From the NCBI GenBank assembly GCA_964546645.1, contig CAZJKM010000059.1, positions 1 to 17,194 on the forward strand: a stretch of DNA of 17,194 nt, given 5' to 3'. Numbering within the stretch: position 1 is the stretch's first letter; each line of letters opens with the position of its first letter. The notes below the pieces were generated by a model that was not told where the DNA came from, ran no database searches, and was given only the letters and a program-made list of their open reading frames with translations. Origin of the DNA: A37T11 sp964546645 (GTDB lineage Bacteria > Bacteroidota > Bacteroidia > Sphingobacteriales > Sphingobacteriaceae). Below are positions 7,917 through 14,457 of this stretch, in pieces. The position numbers and the translations under genes were made by a program.

Positions 7917-8318
7917 TTAAACGGAAGAAGAGACTTCCTTGACCTCAATCTCATCCTTATTGTATTTGGAAGGGCATTTCATCAGGATTTTGGATGCCTG
8001 AAACTCGTTGCCCACCATCTTTCCGGTCAGCACGATCTGCTCCGACCGTTCGATATCCTGCGGTTTGGCGCCTTTAAATACCACTTTACACTCTACACTG
8101 TCCTTATCATACATGTAAAATGAAAAGTGGTTGGCATCCTGAACCGGATTATAATACAGTTCCTTCTCCTTATTAAGTGTACCGACCACATGTAATTCGA
8201 TAGCCTGTTCTTCTGCCTCGGCGAATGTGGCATAGGTGCTGGAGTCAGCATAGATACTGATGATCATCGCCATCGCGACAGCGATGAAAACCAACCCCAG
8301 AATAGCACTTTTCTTCAT
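7917..8318 (-). CDS. ccmE: Cytochrome c maturation haem chaperone CcmE, Cys-type
   Basis: 133 residues (E. coli 159). A single N-terminal membrane anchor (about 5-24) precedes a periplasmic OB-fold with VVGTLNKEKELYYNP, FYMYDKDSVECKVVFKG and the family-typical IVLTGKMVGNEFQASKILMK. The haem-binding motif reads KCPSKY, Cys115-x3-Tyr119, where classical CcmE has His-x3-Tyr. Cys-type CcmE proteins are known from archaea and some sulfate reducers (the variant System I) and I recall the same form in Bacteroidota. CcmE receives haem exported via CcmC/CcmAB and hands it to CcmF, encoded next door. It heads the operon with a promoter-like element 27 nt upstream. The start is supported by MKKSA plus the anchor. 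The C-terminal tail is short and acidic. Confidence 0.9.
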   Translation of the reverse strand: MKKSAILGLVFIAVAMAMIISIYADSSTYATFAEAEEQAIELHVVGTLNKEKELYYNPVQDANHFSFYMYDKDSVECKVVFKGAKPQDIERSEQIVLTGKMVGNEFQASKILMKCPSKYNKDEIEVKEVSSSV

Positions 8319-8344
8319 ACTGTTTGTCCCTTCGTTTGCTGGTG

Positions 8345-8352
8345 CAAAGTTA
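8345..8352 (-). promoter_or_regulatory. -7 element TAACTTTG for the ccmE-ccmF operon
   Basis: Read on the minus strand, TAACTTTG is an exact TAnnTTTG match and ends 26 nt before the ccmE ATG. A weak -33 candidate (TTCG) sits about 20 nt upstream. The gap between the asnB and ccmE genes (8319-8560) holds no other gene. This element suggests the ccm operon is transcribed separately from asnB. Confidence 0.45.
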
Positions 8353-8548
8353 CAAATAGTAACAGAAAGCTACGAATATTGCAAAGCAGGACACTTTTTT
8401 AGAACCATTCTAATTTGAAGGGGAAATAACTACGGTAAATATAGAAGTGTTCCTCACAAACAATTACAAAACAGGCCTTTAAAAAGCAGTTGACGAGATG
8501 ATAGCTTACCGGTTTAAACAGAACATTTCAAAAAAGTTACATGCAGAA

Positions 8549-8571
8549 AGCCGGTATATATCACACCGGCT
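8549..8571 (-). terminator. Weak hairpin at the asnB stop codon, possible terminator
   Basis: AGCCGGT and ACCGGCT form a 7-bp perfect stem with a 9-nt loop. On the minus strand the stem begins in the last asnB codons, spans the TGA and is followed by a short, interrupted U stretch (TTTCTGC). It is GC-rich enough to fold, but the U-tract is poor, so termination efficiency is doubtful. Confidence 0.35.
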
Positions 8572-10246
8572 CAGGTGTTTTCTCGTAACTTTCGTTATGC
8601 ACTGCAGCAACAGCCCGGCCGGAAGGATCATTCAGATGCTGGAAGGAAGCATCCCACGCCAGCGCCTGCGGTGTGCTGCACGCCACAGATTTCACAGACG
8701 GAACAGTTGCCGCCGCCGTATCAGAAGGAAAATGTTCACTGAAAATACTGCGGTAGAAATACTCCTCCTTTGACATGGGCGGATGCACCGGGAAGCGGTA
8801 AGCAGCATTTGCCAGCTGTTCGTCCGTTACATTCGCTGCTGCCTGTTCTTTCAGGGTATCGATCCAGCTGTAGCCCACACCGTCAGAAAATTGCTCCTTT
8901 TGGCGCCAGGCAATACTTTCCGGCAGGTAATCTTCAAAGGCCTTCCGCAGAATCCACTTTTCAATCCGGCCTTCTCTGATCATTTTATCGGCCGGGTTCA
9001 GCCGCATGGCAACATCAATAAATGCTTTGTCCAGAAAAGGCACCCGCCCTTCAATACCCCAGGCTGCCAGTGATTTGTTAGCACGCAGGCAATCGTAAAG
9101 ATGCAGTTTGCTAAGCTTCCGTACCGTTTCTTCGTGGAATTCCCGTGCATTGGGTGCTTTATGGAAATAGAGGTATCCTCCGAAAAGCTCATCAGCCCCT
9201 TCTCCGGAAAGTACCATTTTAATTCCCATCGACTTAATGACCCTCGCCAGCAAATACATGGGGGTAGATGCCCTGACGGTGGTTACATCATACGTTTCAA
9301 GATGGTAAATCACGTCCCTGATGGCGTCCAGTCCTTCCTGTATGGTAAAATGAATTTCATGGTGAATCGTGCCGATATGCTCGGCCGCTTTTCTCGCTGC
9401 CGCGAGGTCGGGCGAGCCTTCCAGCCCCACTGCAAAGGAATGGAGTTGCGGATACCAGGCTGCCTCGGCATCATTTGACTCAATACGCCTGGATGCAAAT
9501 TTCTTGGTTACAGCTGCAATGATAGACGAATCAAGCCCGCCGGAAAGCAGCACACCGTAGGGTACATCTGACATCAGTTGGCGGTATACCGCATCTTCCA
9601 GGCCCTTACGCAACGTAGCGATATCGGAAACCTGGTCCTGTACCTTTTCATACTGCTCCCAATCACGGCTGTACCACCGCTGCGGTTCCTGGCTTTCCCT
9701 GCTATAAATATAATGTCCCGGCTGGAACTCCTCGATACGGTTGCAGACACCTTCCAGCGACTTTAGCTCGGAAGCAACAAAGAAGTTACCAAAATGATCC
9801 CAGCCAATATACAGCGGGATAATCCCCATATGGTCACGCGCAATCAGATAGCAATCATTTTTAACATCGTATAACGCAAAGGCAAATATCCCGTTCAGGT
9901 CTTCGAGGAAAGCAGCGCCTTTCTCTTCATAAAGCGCCAGGATAACCTCGCAGTCTGATTGGGTCTGAAAAGCGTAGTGAGATAGCTCATTGCGCAATTG
10001 CTGGTGGTTATAAATCTCGCCATTGACAGCCAGAACCAGATTCCGCTCCGGGTTATATAACGGTTGCTGGCCTGATTTAGGATCCACAATGGCTAAGCGC
10101 TCATGTGAGAGAATAGCCTTATCGCCACTATAAATGCCGGACCAATCCGGTCCACGATGCCGTATTTTCTTTGACATCCTGAGCACCTGAGGCCTCAAAT
10201 CTTCTGACTTTGTCTTCAAATCAAAAGCACCGATAATTCCACACAT
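8561..10246 (-). CDS. asnB: Asparagine synthetase B (glutamine-hydrolysing)
   Basis: 561 residues from the corrected start (E. coli AsnB 554). The start is set at Met-Cys-Gly-Ile because Cys2 must become the N-terminal nucleophile of the class II glutaminase domain. The same frame stays open for 20 residues upstream, but that extension would bury the cysteine. Other glutaminase residues seen are HERLAIV (48-54, Arg50), NGEIYN (75-80) and Asp98. The synthetase domain has the PP-loop LSGGLDSS (234-241) and SGEGADELFGGY (347-358). The C-terminal GRAVAAVHNESYE matches bacterial AsnB. The reaction is aspartate + ATP + glutamine to asparagine + AMP + PPi + glutamate, in the cytosol. The gene stands alone between rlmB and the ccm operon, with a 215-bp AT-rich upstream gap. 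Confidence 0.96.
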   Translation of the reverse strand: MCGIIGAFDLKTKSEDLRPQVLRMSKKIRHRGPDWSGIYSGDKAILSHERLAIVDPKSGQQPLYNPERNLVLAVNGEIYNHQQLRNELSHYAFQTQSDCEVILALYEEKGAAFLEDLNGIFAFALYDVKNDCYLIARDHMGIIPLYIGWDHFGNFFVASELKSLEGVCNRIEEFQPGHYIYSRESQEPQRWYSRDWEQYEKVQDQVSDIATLRKGLEDAVYRQLMSDVPYGVLLSGGLDSSIIAAVTKKFASRRIESNDAEAAWYPQLHSFAVGLEGSPDLAAARKAAEHIGTIHHEIHFTIQEGLDAIRDVIYHLETYDVTTVRASTPMYLLARVIKSMGIKMVLSGEGADELFGGYLYFHKAPNAREFHEETVRKLSKLHLYDCLRANKSLAAWGIEGRVPFLDKAFIDVAMRLNPADKMIREGRIEKWILRKAFEDYLPESIAWRQKEQFSDGVGYSWIDTLKEQAAANVTDEQLANAAYRFPVHPPMSKEEYFYRSIFSEHFPSDTAAATVPSVKSVACSTPQALAWDASFQHLNDPSGRAVAAVHNESYEKTPEPV

Positions 10247-10295
10247 ACAATTCTGAATTAATTTATAAAAAACTAACCGTTTATGATAATTTATG

Positions 10296-10327
10296 CAAAT
10301 AAACATATTTACATTTAAAATATCAAC
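10296..10327 (-). promoter_or_regulatory. Candidate asnB promoter
   Basis: On the minus strand a TTG (10325-10327) is followed after 21 nt by TTTATTTG (10296-10303), one mismatch from TAnnTTTG. The spacing agrees with Bacteroidota promoters. The predicted start would leave a 5' UTR of about 40 nt. The whole gap is AT-rich, so chance matches are likely. Confidence 0.3.
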
Positions 10328-10338
10328 ATATTGGCTTA

Positions 10339-10363
10339 TTTTTTATCATTTTTTCAAAAAAAA
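10339..10363. other. Phased T/A tracts in the AT-rich asnB-rlmB gap
   Basis: T6 (10339-10344), T6 (10349-10354) and A8 (10356-10363) are spaced about 8-10 bp apart within a roughly 150-bp very AT-rich stretch (about 10250-10400). Phased tracts bend DNA and often lie upstream of promoters. Nothing else is recognisable in the gap apart from the candidate asnB promoter and a short CTAAAC/GTTTAG inverted repeat (10433-10451) just after the rlmB stop. Confidence 0.3.
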
Positions 10364-10461
10364 TGTGATTTCGTTGAATTATTATTCAAAACTGATTTTA
10401 TGTTATGGCCTCCCCTTTCCATACACAAGCAACTAAACAGCAACCGTTTAGCCGGAATGAA

Positions 10462-11226
10462 TCAGGAATAACGTTGACGTACGGCTTCATAAACAACGAC
10501 GCCTGTACTGACAGAAACATTCAGTGACGCTATTTCCCCGTACATCGGGATTTTCACTAAATGATCGGCCATACGCACCAACTCGTCCGAAATACCCGTA
10601 TCCTCCGCTCCCATAATAATAGCCGTCGGCACCGTATAGTCAACCGTATACAGCCCGGACACCGCCTTCTCCGTACAGGCGACTACCTGTAACCCGGATT
10701 CCTGAAGGAATTTTACGGTTGACCGGAGATGCTCATGACGGCACACGGGAATTTTGTATAGTGCTCCGGATGAGGTCTTGATAGCATCCGGATTAATTTC
10801 AGCCGAGCCTTTCCTTGGAACAATGAGCGCATGCACGCCTGCACATTCAGCGGTCCGGGCAATCGCTCCCATATTTCTCACATCGGTAACACCATCTAAC
10901 ACCAGTATCAGCGGCACTTCCCCACGCTCATAAATGAGCGGAATAATATCTTCTGCCTTCTGATAAACAATCGGTGAAATAACAGCGATCACACCCTGGT
11001 GGTTTTTCCGGGTCAGGCGATTTAGTTTTTCCACCGGCACCTGCTGGTAGGTAATACCGTATTCCCGCACCAAACGCTTCAGCTCCAGGAACAGACTGCC
11101 ACCAAGTCCCCGCTGCACCCAGAGCGACTCAATTTCTTTTCCGCTTTCAATGGCTTCCATAACAGCACGGATACCAAAAACCTGTTGATTCATTTCCCGT
11201 CGGGGGGCTCTTCCATCATATTCCAT
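10462..11226 (-). CDS. rlmB: 23S rRNA 2'-O-methyltransferase, TrmH/SpoU family, RlmB-like
   Basis: 254 residues (E. coli RlmB 243). An N-terminal substrate-binding domain (about 13-95; QQVFGIRAVMEAI, then LNRLTRKNHQGVIAV) precedes the SPOUT knot. Motif 1 is LDGVTDVRNMGAIARTAE (110-127, with Asn118 and Arg124). Motif 2 is IIMGAEDTGIS (203-213). Motif 3 is IPMYGEIASLNVSVS (226-240). The HQG in the N-domain and GEIASLNVS favour RlmB, which methylates the 2'-OH of a conserved guanosine (G2251 in E. coli) of 23S rRNA using SAM. TrmH-type paralogues are the alternative. An internal start at Met12 (11193) is equally credible, since MNQQVFG fits typical family N-termini better than the charged first eleven residues. 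The gene is divergent from dnaB. Confidence 0.9.
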   Translation of the reverse strand: MEYDGRAPRREMNQQVFGIRAVMEAIESGKEIESLWVQRGLGGSLFLELKRLVREYGITYQQVPVEKLNRLTRKNHQGVIAVISPIVYQKAEDIIPLIYERGEVPLILVLDGVTDVRNMGAIARTAECAGVHALIVPRKGSAEINPDAIKTSSGALYKIPVCRHEHLRSTVKFLQESGLQVVACTEKAVSGLYTVDYTVPTAIIMGAEDTGISDELVRMADHLVKIPMYGEIASLNVSVSTGVVVYEAVRQRYS

Positions 11227-11320
11227 ATTTTGCTATATCAGGCTGCTAAGGTACACAACTTACCCGAAAAGCTAACATCGCTTAAACTTATCCACACTAT
11301 TATAAGCGACTGATTATGCT

Positions 11321-11328
11321 TATCTTTG
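11321..11328 (+). promoter_or_regulatory. -7 element TATCTTTG, candidate dnaB promoter
   Basis: TATCTTTG is an exact TAnnTTTG match, with a predicted start near 11335. The DnaA box at 11288-11296 lies at or just upstream of where the -33 region would be, and the DnaA-box palindrome (11343-11369) lies just downstream of the start, so DnaA binding could affect transcription. A second match, TAGATTTG at 11472-11479, is an alternative nearer promoter. No good TTG -33 is seen for either. Confidence 0.4.
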
Positions 11329-11342
11329 TTCGGGAATTAACA

Positions 11343-11369
11343 AGTTATTCACAAGCGTTGTGAATAACT
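11343..11369. repeat. 12-bp palindrome made of two inverted DnaA boxes
   Basis: AGTTATTCACAA (11343-11354) and TTGTGAATAACT (11358-11369) are perfect inverted copies around a 3-nt centre, GCG. Each arm contains a complete TTATTCACA box. The symmetry is stronger than two independent boxes need and suggests cooperative binding of two DnaA monomers, or a site for another dimeric protein. Confidence 0.8.
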
Positions 11370-11553
11370 GAATACCTTAACGATGGTCTTTTCAGCATCT
11401 CTGTTTTTTTATAAAATGGCCTGTGAATTGGATGTGTATAAGTTCAGCAACGGATCCCTGTAAATTTAATATAGATTTGTCATCCCTGAATTTTGAAACA
11501 ACCCGGCAACAGCCGGCGGTACAGCCACTGAAGGAATAATACCGGAGGCCATC

Positions 11554-11628
11554 ATGGAACGAAGCATCCGCTTCGAAAGAAGAAAGCGATGGCAGTCGGC
11601 AGGAGAGTACTCAGATAAAAATGAATAA
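11554..11628 (+). CDS. Possible 24-residue leader ORF just upstream of dnaB
   Basis: An ATG at 11554 opens 24 codons ending in TAA at 11626-11628, only 3 nt before the dnaB ATG and in the same reading frame. It is preceded by GGAGG with a 5-nt spacing to the ATG, a Shine-Dalgarno-like sequence that is unusual in this window. The peptide starts MERSIRFERRKRWQ and is strongly basic. It could be a translated leader coupled to dnaB, or an N-terminal extension of DnaB cut by one stop. It may equally be chance. Confidence 0.25.
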   Translation: MERSIRFERRKRWQSAGEYSDKNE

Positions 11629-11631
11629 GAA

Positions 11632-13212
11632 ATGGACAATGATCATGATTTAAGTGCATCCGGAAGCAGCAAAAAAAGCGGATTTTCGCAACGCAGGTCA
11701 AAATTGAATATGCCTGTCAGCGGACTGGGAAAGCTGCCGCCTCAGGCAGTTGACCTCGAAGAAGCCGTATTAGGTGCGCTGATGCTGGAAAAAGATGCGC
11801 TCTCTACGGTCATCGACATCCTGAAACCGGAGACCTTTTACAATGACGCCCACCAGAAAATCTTCGAGGCCATTTATAACCTGTTTCAGAAATCATCACC
11901 GGTAGACCTGCTTACAGTAACGGCTGAATTGCGAAAAATGGGTGCCCTTGAAATAGCAGGTGGTGCCTATTACATCACCCGGCTTACCGATCGCGTGGTA
12001 TCCGCTGCCAACATTGAATACCATGCCCGGATTATCTCCCAGAAATACATACAGCGCGAACTGATCCGGATATCCAGTGAGATCATCAACAATGCCTATG
12101 ATGATACAACCGACATATTCGATTTGCTGGACAATGCAGAAAAGGGCCTGTTTGAAATCGCACAGAATAATCTCCGTCGTGATACCCGGAAGATGGATGA
12201 CATCATGCGGGAAGCGATCAATTCTCTGGAGAAGCTCCGTGAACGGACCGACTCATTAACCGGTGTACCGTCCGGATTTACCGCACTCGATCGTGTCACA
12301 TCGGGATGGCAGCCGTCTGACCTTGTTATCATCGCTGCACGTCCGGCGATGGGTAAAACGGCTTTCGTACTGAGCTGTGCCCGCAATGCAGCCGTGCTTC
12401 ACGGCAAGCCGGTAGCCGTATTCTCACTTGAAATGTCATCCGTCCAGCTCGTCAACCGGCTGATCTCCGGAGAGACCGAAATAGAGCAGGAAAAGCTAAG
12501 AAAGGGTAACCTGGCAGACCACGAGTGGGAACAGCTCCATGCACGTATCGGCCGGTTAACGGAGGCGCCGCTGCTCATTGATGACACGCCGGCATTGAAT
12601 GTTTTTGAGTTCCGCGCAAAATGCCGCCGGCTGAAAGCACAATATGATATCCAGATGGTCATTGTCGATTACCTGCAGCTGATGCATGGCAAATCAGACG
12701 GCAAGAATGGCAACCGCGAACAGGAGATCGGCAGCATATCGCGGGCATTGAAATCCGTTGCCAAAGAACTGAATATTCCTGTTATAGCCCTCTCTCAGTT
12801 AAGCCGTGCGGTGGAAAGCAGGCCTGGTGCCAGTAAACGCCCGATGCTCTCCGATCTTCGTGAATCAGGCTCCATTGAACAGGATGCGGACATGGTGCTT
12901 TTCCTGTATCGGCCCGAATATTACGGACTGACCGAAGATGAGGAAGGCAGGCCTACTGCCGGTGTCGGCGAAGTGATCATTGCGAAGCACCGGAACGGTG
13001 AAACAGCTACGGTGCCCTTACGGTTTGTGGGCAAATATGTTAAATTTACCGACCTCGAAGATGATTTCGGTGCAGGGTCGTTCGGCGGCGGCTTCCAGGA
13101 TCCGGTGTCTTTTTCATCGGGAATGATGCCTTCCAGTGAGTTCGGCCAACAGCCGGGTATCATTACACGTCCATCCAGAATGAACGACATGGACGATGAA
13201 ACCCCGTTCTGA
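11632..13212 (+). CDS. dnaB: Replicative DNA helicase DnaB
   Basis: 526 residues (E. coli 471). After a polar N-terminal extension (1-35) comes the DnaB N-domain (about 36-140; LPPQAVDLEEAVLGALML), then a linker helix (about 180-205) and the RecA-like C-domain. Walker A is ARPAMGKT (236-243), the FSLEMS motif lies at 264-269, and Walker B is MVIVDYLQL (342-350) with Asp346. Further motifs are ALSQLSRAVE, SDLRESGSIEQDAD (407-420) and the arginine-finger region KHRNGET (452-458). No intein is inserted at these common sites. It unwinds DNA 5' to 3' as a hexamer ring on the lagging strand and recruits primase. The tail after 475 is Gly/Ser-rich and ends MDDETPF, like an SSB tip. It lies divergent from rlmB, downstream of the DnaA-box cluster. 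Confidence 0.97.
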   Translation: MDNDHDLSASGSSKKSGFSQRRSKLNMPVSGLGKLPPQAVDLEEAVLGALMLEKDALSTVIDILKPETFYNDAHQKIFEAIYNLFQKSSPVDLLTVTAELRKMGALEIAGGAYYITRLTDRVVSAANIEYHARIISQKYIQRELIRISSEIINNAYDDTTDIFDLLDNAEKGLFEIAQNNLRRDTRKMDDIMREAINSLEKLRERTDSLTGVPSGFTALDRVTSGWQPSDLVIIAARPAMGKTAFVLSCARNAAVLHGKPVAVFSLEMSSVQLVNRLISGETEIEQEKLRKGNLADHEWEQLHARIGRLTEAPLLIDDTPALNVFEFRAKCRRLKAQYDIQMVIVDYLQLMHGKSDGKNGNREQEIGSISRALKSVAKELNIPVIALSQLSRAVESRPGASKRPMLSDLRESGSIEQDADMVLFLYRPEYYGLTEDEEGRPTAGVGEVIIAKHRNGETATVPLRFVGKYVKFTDLEDDFGAGSFGGGFQDPVSFSSGMMPSSEFGQQPGIITRPSRMNDMDDETPF

Positions 13213-13240
13213 CCGGCTTCAGGCACCTACCGGTTTACCA

Positions 13241-13570
13241 TCATTCTTCTTCCTCCTGGTCAATCAGCCACTGCCTGGCAGCCTGCAATTCTCTTAACGC
13301 ATTTACGTCACGGGCCAGCTGGGCTGCGCGAATACCGGCTTCATACGCTTTCCGTGCGTCTGCCAGCCGGGCCAGCGACTCATACAGCTTTCCCAGGTGG
13401 TAGTAGGTCCCCACATAGTCCGGATGTTCTTTCGTCAGTCGTTCATAATAATCAAGTGCCTGGGCGGTGTTATTTAATTTAAGGTATTCTGTGGCAACCG
13501 CATAATTTAAAAACGGGTCCCGGGGATTCTCTTTCAGAAAGTCCAGCAATTTATTCAATCGTTCATTCAT
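13241..13570 (-). CDS. Small TPR-repeat protein
   Basis: 109 residues with no signal peptide, so presumably cytosolic. Two tetratricopeptide repeats are visible, about 18-52 (FLNYAVATEYLKLNNTAQAL... HPDY) and 53-88 (YYHLGKLYESLARLADARKAY). The second has the G-Y-A-type spacing of TPR helices A and B. An acidic C-terminus (DQEEEE) follows. TPRs mediate protein-protein contacts; the partner is unknown. The gene is convergent with dnaB (28-bp gap, no strong terminator) and divergent from etfB, with whose promoter it shares an 82-bp region. The start MNERLNKLLDFLKENPRDPF is the only ATG that includes the first repeat. Confidence 0.82.
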   Translation of the reverse strand: MNERLNKLLDFLKENPRDPFLNYAVATEYLKLNNTAQALDYYERLTKEHPDYVGTYYHLGKLYESLARLADARKAYEAGIRAAQLARDVNALRELQAARQWLIDQEEEE

Positions 13571-13628
13571 CGTATCTGACCATAAAAAGGTATCGCTTCC
13601 AAAAGTTCAGAATCACATTTTTTTGTGT

Positions 13629-13636
13629 TAAGTTTG
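13629..13636 (+). promoter_or_regulatory. -7 element TAAGTTTG for etfB-etfA
   Basis: TAAGTTTG is an exact TAnnTTTG match ending 16 nt before the etfB ATG at 13653. A weak -33 (GTTCAG, 13605-13610) lies about 19 nt upstream. The predicted 5' UTR is about 10 nt. Confidence 0.5.
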
Positions 13637-13652
13637 AAAAAACACCGATATC

Positions 13653-14390
13653 ATGAAAATCTTAGTTTGCATCAGTCATGTTCCGGATACCACGACAAAA
13701 ATAGCCTTTACCAACAACAATACCGAATTTGTCACATCCGGTGTACAGTTTGTCATCAATCCGTATGACGAAATAGCCTTATCGAAAGCCATTGAACTCG
13801 TGACGGACCATAGCGGGACAGTTACCGTGTTCCATGTCGGCGATGCTTCTTCAGAACCCAACATCCGTAAAACCCTGGCGATGGGTGCCGACGAGGCGGT
13901 GCGCGTGAATGCGCTTCCGAGGGACGCCTGGTTTGTGGCGCACCAGATCGCTGCTTTTGCGCGCGACCAGCAGTTTGATCTCATACTCACCGGGAGTGAA
14001 TCCATTGATTATAATGGCGGACAAGTGGCAGCTTTCACAGGCGAACTGCTGGATATACCTTCGGTGTCTATCGTAAAAAAGCTGACCCTTGACGGTTCCG
14101 GCGCATTGGTTGAGCGGGAAACAGAAGGGGGAAAAGAAATACTCCGTGTTCCGTTACCTTTTGTTGCAGGGACTGCTGAAGGGGTAGCCGAACCGCGTAT
14201 ACCGAACATGCGTGGCATTATGAGCGCCCGCACAAAGCCATTAACGATCATAGACGCGGTCGAGGTTCCGGTGCTTTCCGGTATCGTTCGCTACGAGACC
14301 CCTCCGCCCCGCGGGTCTGTCACACTGGTCGATGCCGCAGAACCGGAAAAACTCGTCGAATTATTGCGTAACCAGGCCAGGGTGTTATAA
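13653..14390 (+). CDS. etfB: Electron transfer flavoprotein beta subunit
   Basis: 245 residues, close to the usual 250-260. Family signatures are VCISHVPDTT (5-14), VINPYDEIALSKA (34-46), MGADEAVRV (77-85), the nucleotide-loop region LTGSESIDYNGGQVAAFTGE (112-131) and the recognition-loop area RIPNMRGIMSARTKPL (182-197). EtfB binds AMP in ordinary ETFs and pairs with EtfA to carry electrons from acyl-CoA and other flavin dehydrogenases to the quinone pool. The bifurcating type uses NADH; the sequence read by eye does not settle which. The gene precedes etfA by 99 bp and follows its own promoter element. The start is supported by MKILVCISHVPDT. Confidence 0.95.
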   Translation: MKILVCISHVPDTTTKIAFTNNNTEFVTSGVQFVINPYDEIALSKAIELVTDHSGTVTVFHVGDASSEPNIRKTLAMGADEAVRVNALPRDAWFVAHQIAAFARDQQFDLILTGSESIDYNGGQVAAFTGELLDIPSVSIVKKLTLDGSGALVERETEGGKEILRVPLPFVAGTAEGVAEPRIPNMRGIMSARTKPLTIIDAVEVPVLSGIVRYETPPPRGSVTLVDAAEPEKLVELLRNQARVL

Positions 14391-14457
14391 TGGGCTTGTT
14401 CAAACAAGTTCAATTTACGGACACAGGTCCGGGGTTTGCATGCATTGTAAACATCAT

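Larger units (their letters stand above)
11288..11441. promoter_or_regulatory. Cluster of four DnaA boxes between rlmB and dnaB (candidate oriC or DnaA-controlled region)
   Basis: Four exact matches to TTATNCACA occur in 154 bp: TTATCCACA (11288-11296, plus), TTATTCACA (11345-11353, plus), TTATTCACA (11359-11367, minus) and TTATACACA (11433-11441, minus). A degenerate fifth, TGTGAATTG, sits at 11422-11430. AT-rich runs follow (11405-11416 and 11461-11479) and could serve as an unwinding element. The rest of the 405-bp gap (11227-11631) holds promoter-like elements and a possible short ORF. The role is either a replication origin or autoregulation of dnaB by DnaA. Confidence 0.7.

Noticed and set aside
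8498..8773. 91-residue plus-strand ORF at the asnB 3' end
   Set aside because: It is antisense to asnB coding sequence and Arg/Cys-rich as expected of a shadow frame; no start signal.
8561..10306. asnB with a 20-residue longer N-terminus starting at 10306
   Set aside because: The catalytic Cys must follow the initiator Met; the Met-Cys-Gly-Ile at 10246 is the functional start and the extension lies in AT-rich upstream DNA.
11632..13212. Intein in dnaB
   Set aside because: DnaB is a common intein host, but all helicase motifs are contiguous and correctly spaced.
13212..13240. ACCGG...CCGGT inverted repeat as a terminator between dnaB and the small TPR gene
   Set aside because: Only a 5-bp stem with a 13-nt loop and no U-tract.
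14395..14408. CTTGTT/AACAAG hairpin as an intrinsic terminator after etfB
   Set aside because: A 6-bp AT-rich stem with a 2-nt loop and no U-run; termination between etfB and etfA would also make little sense.
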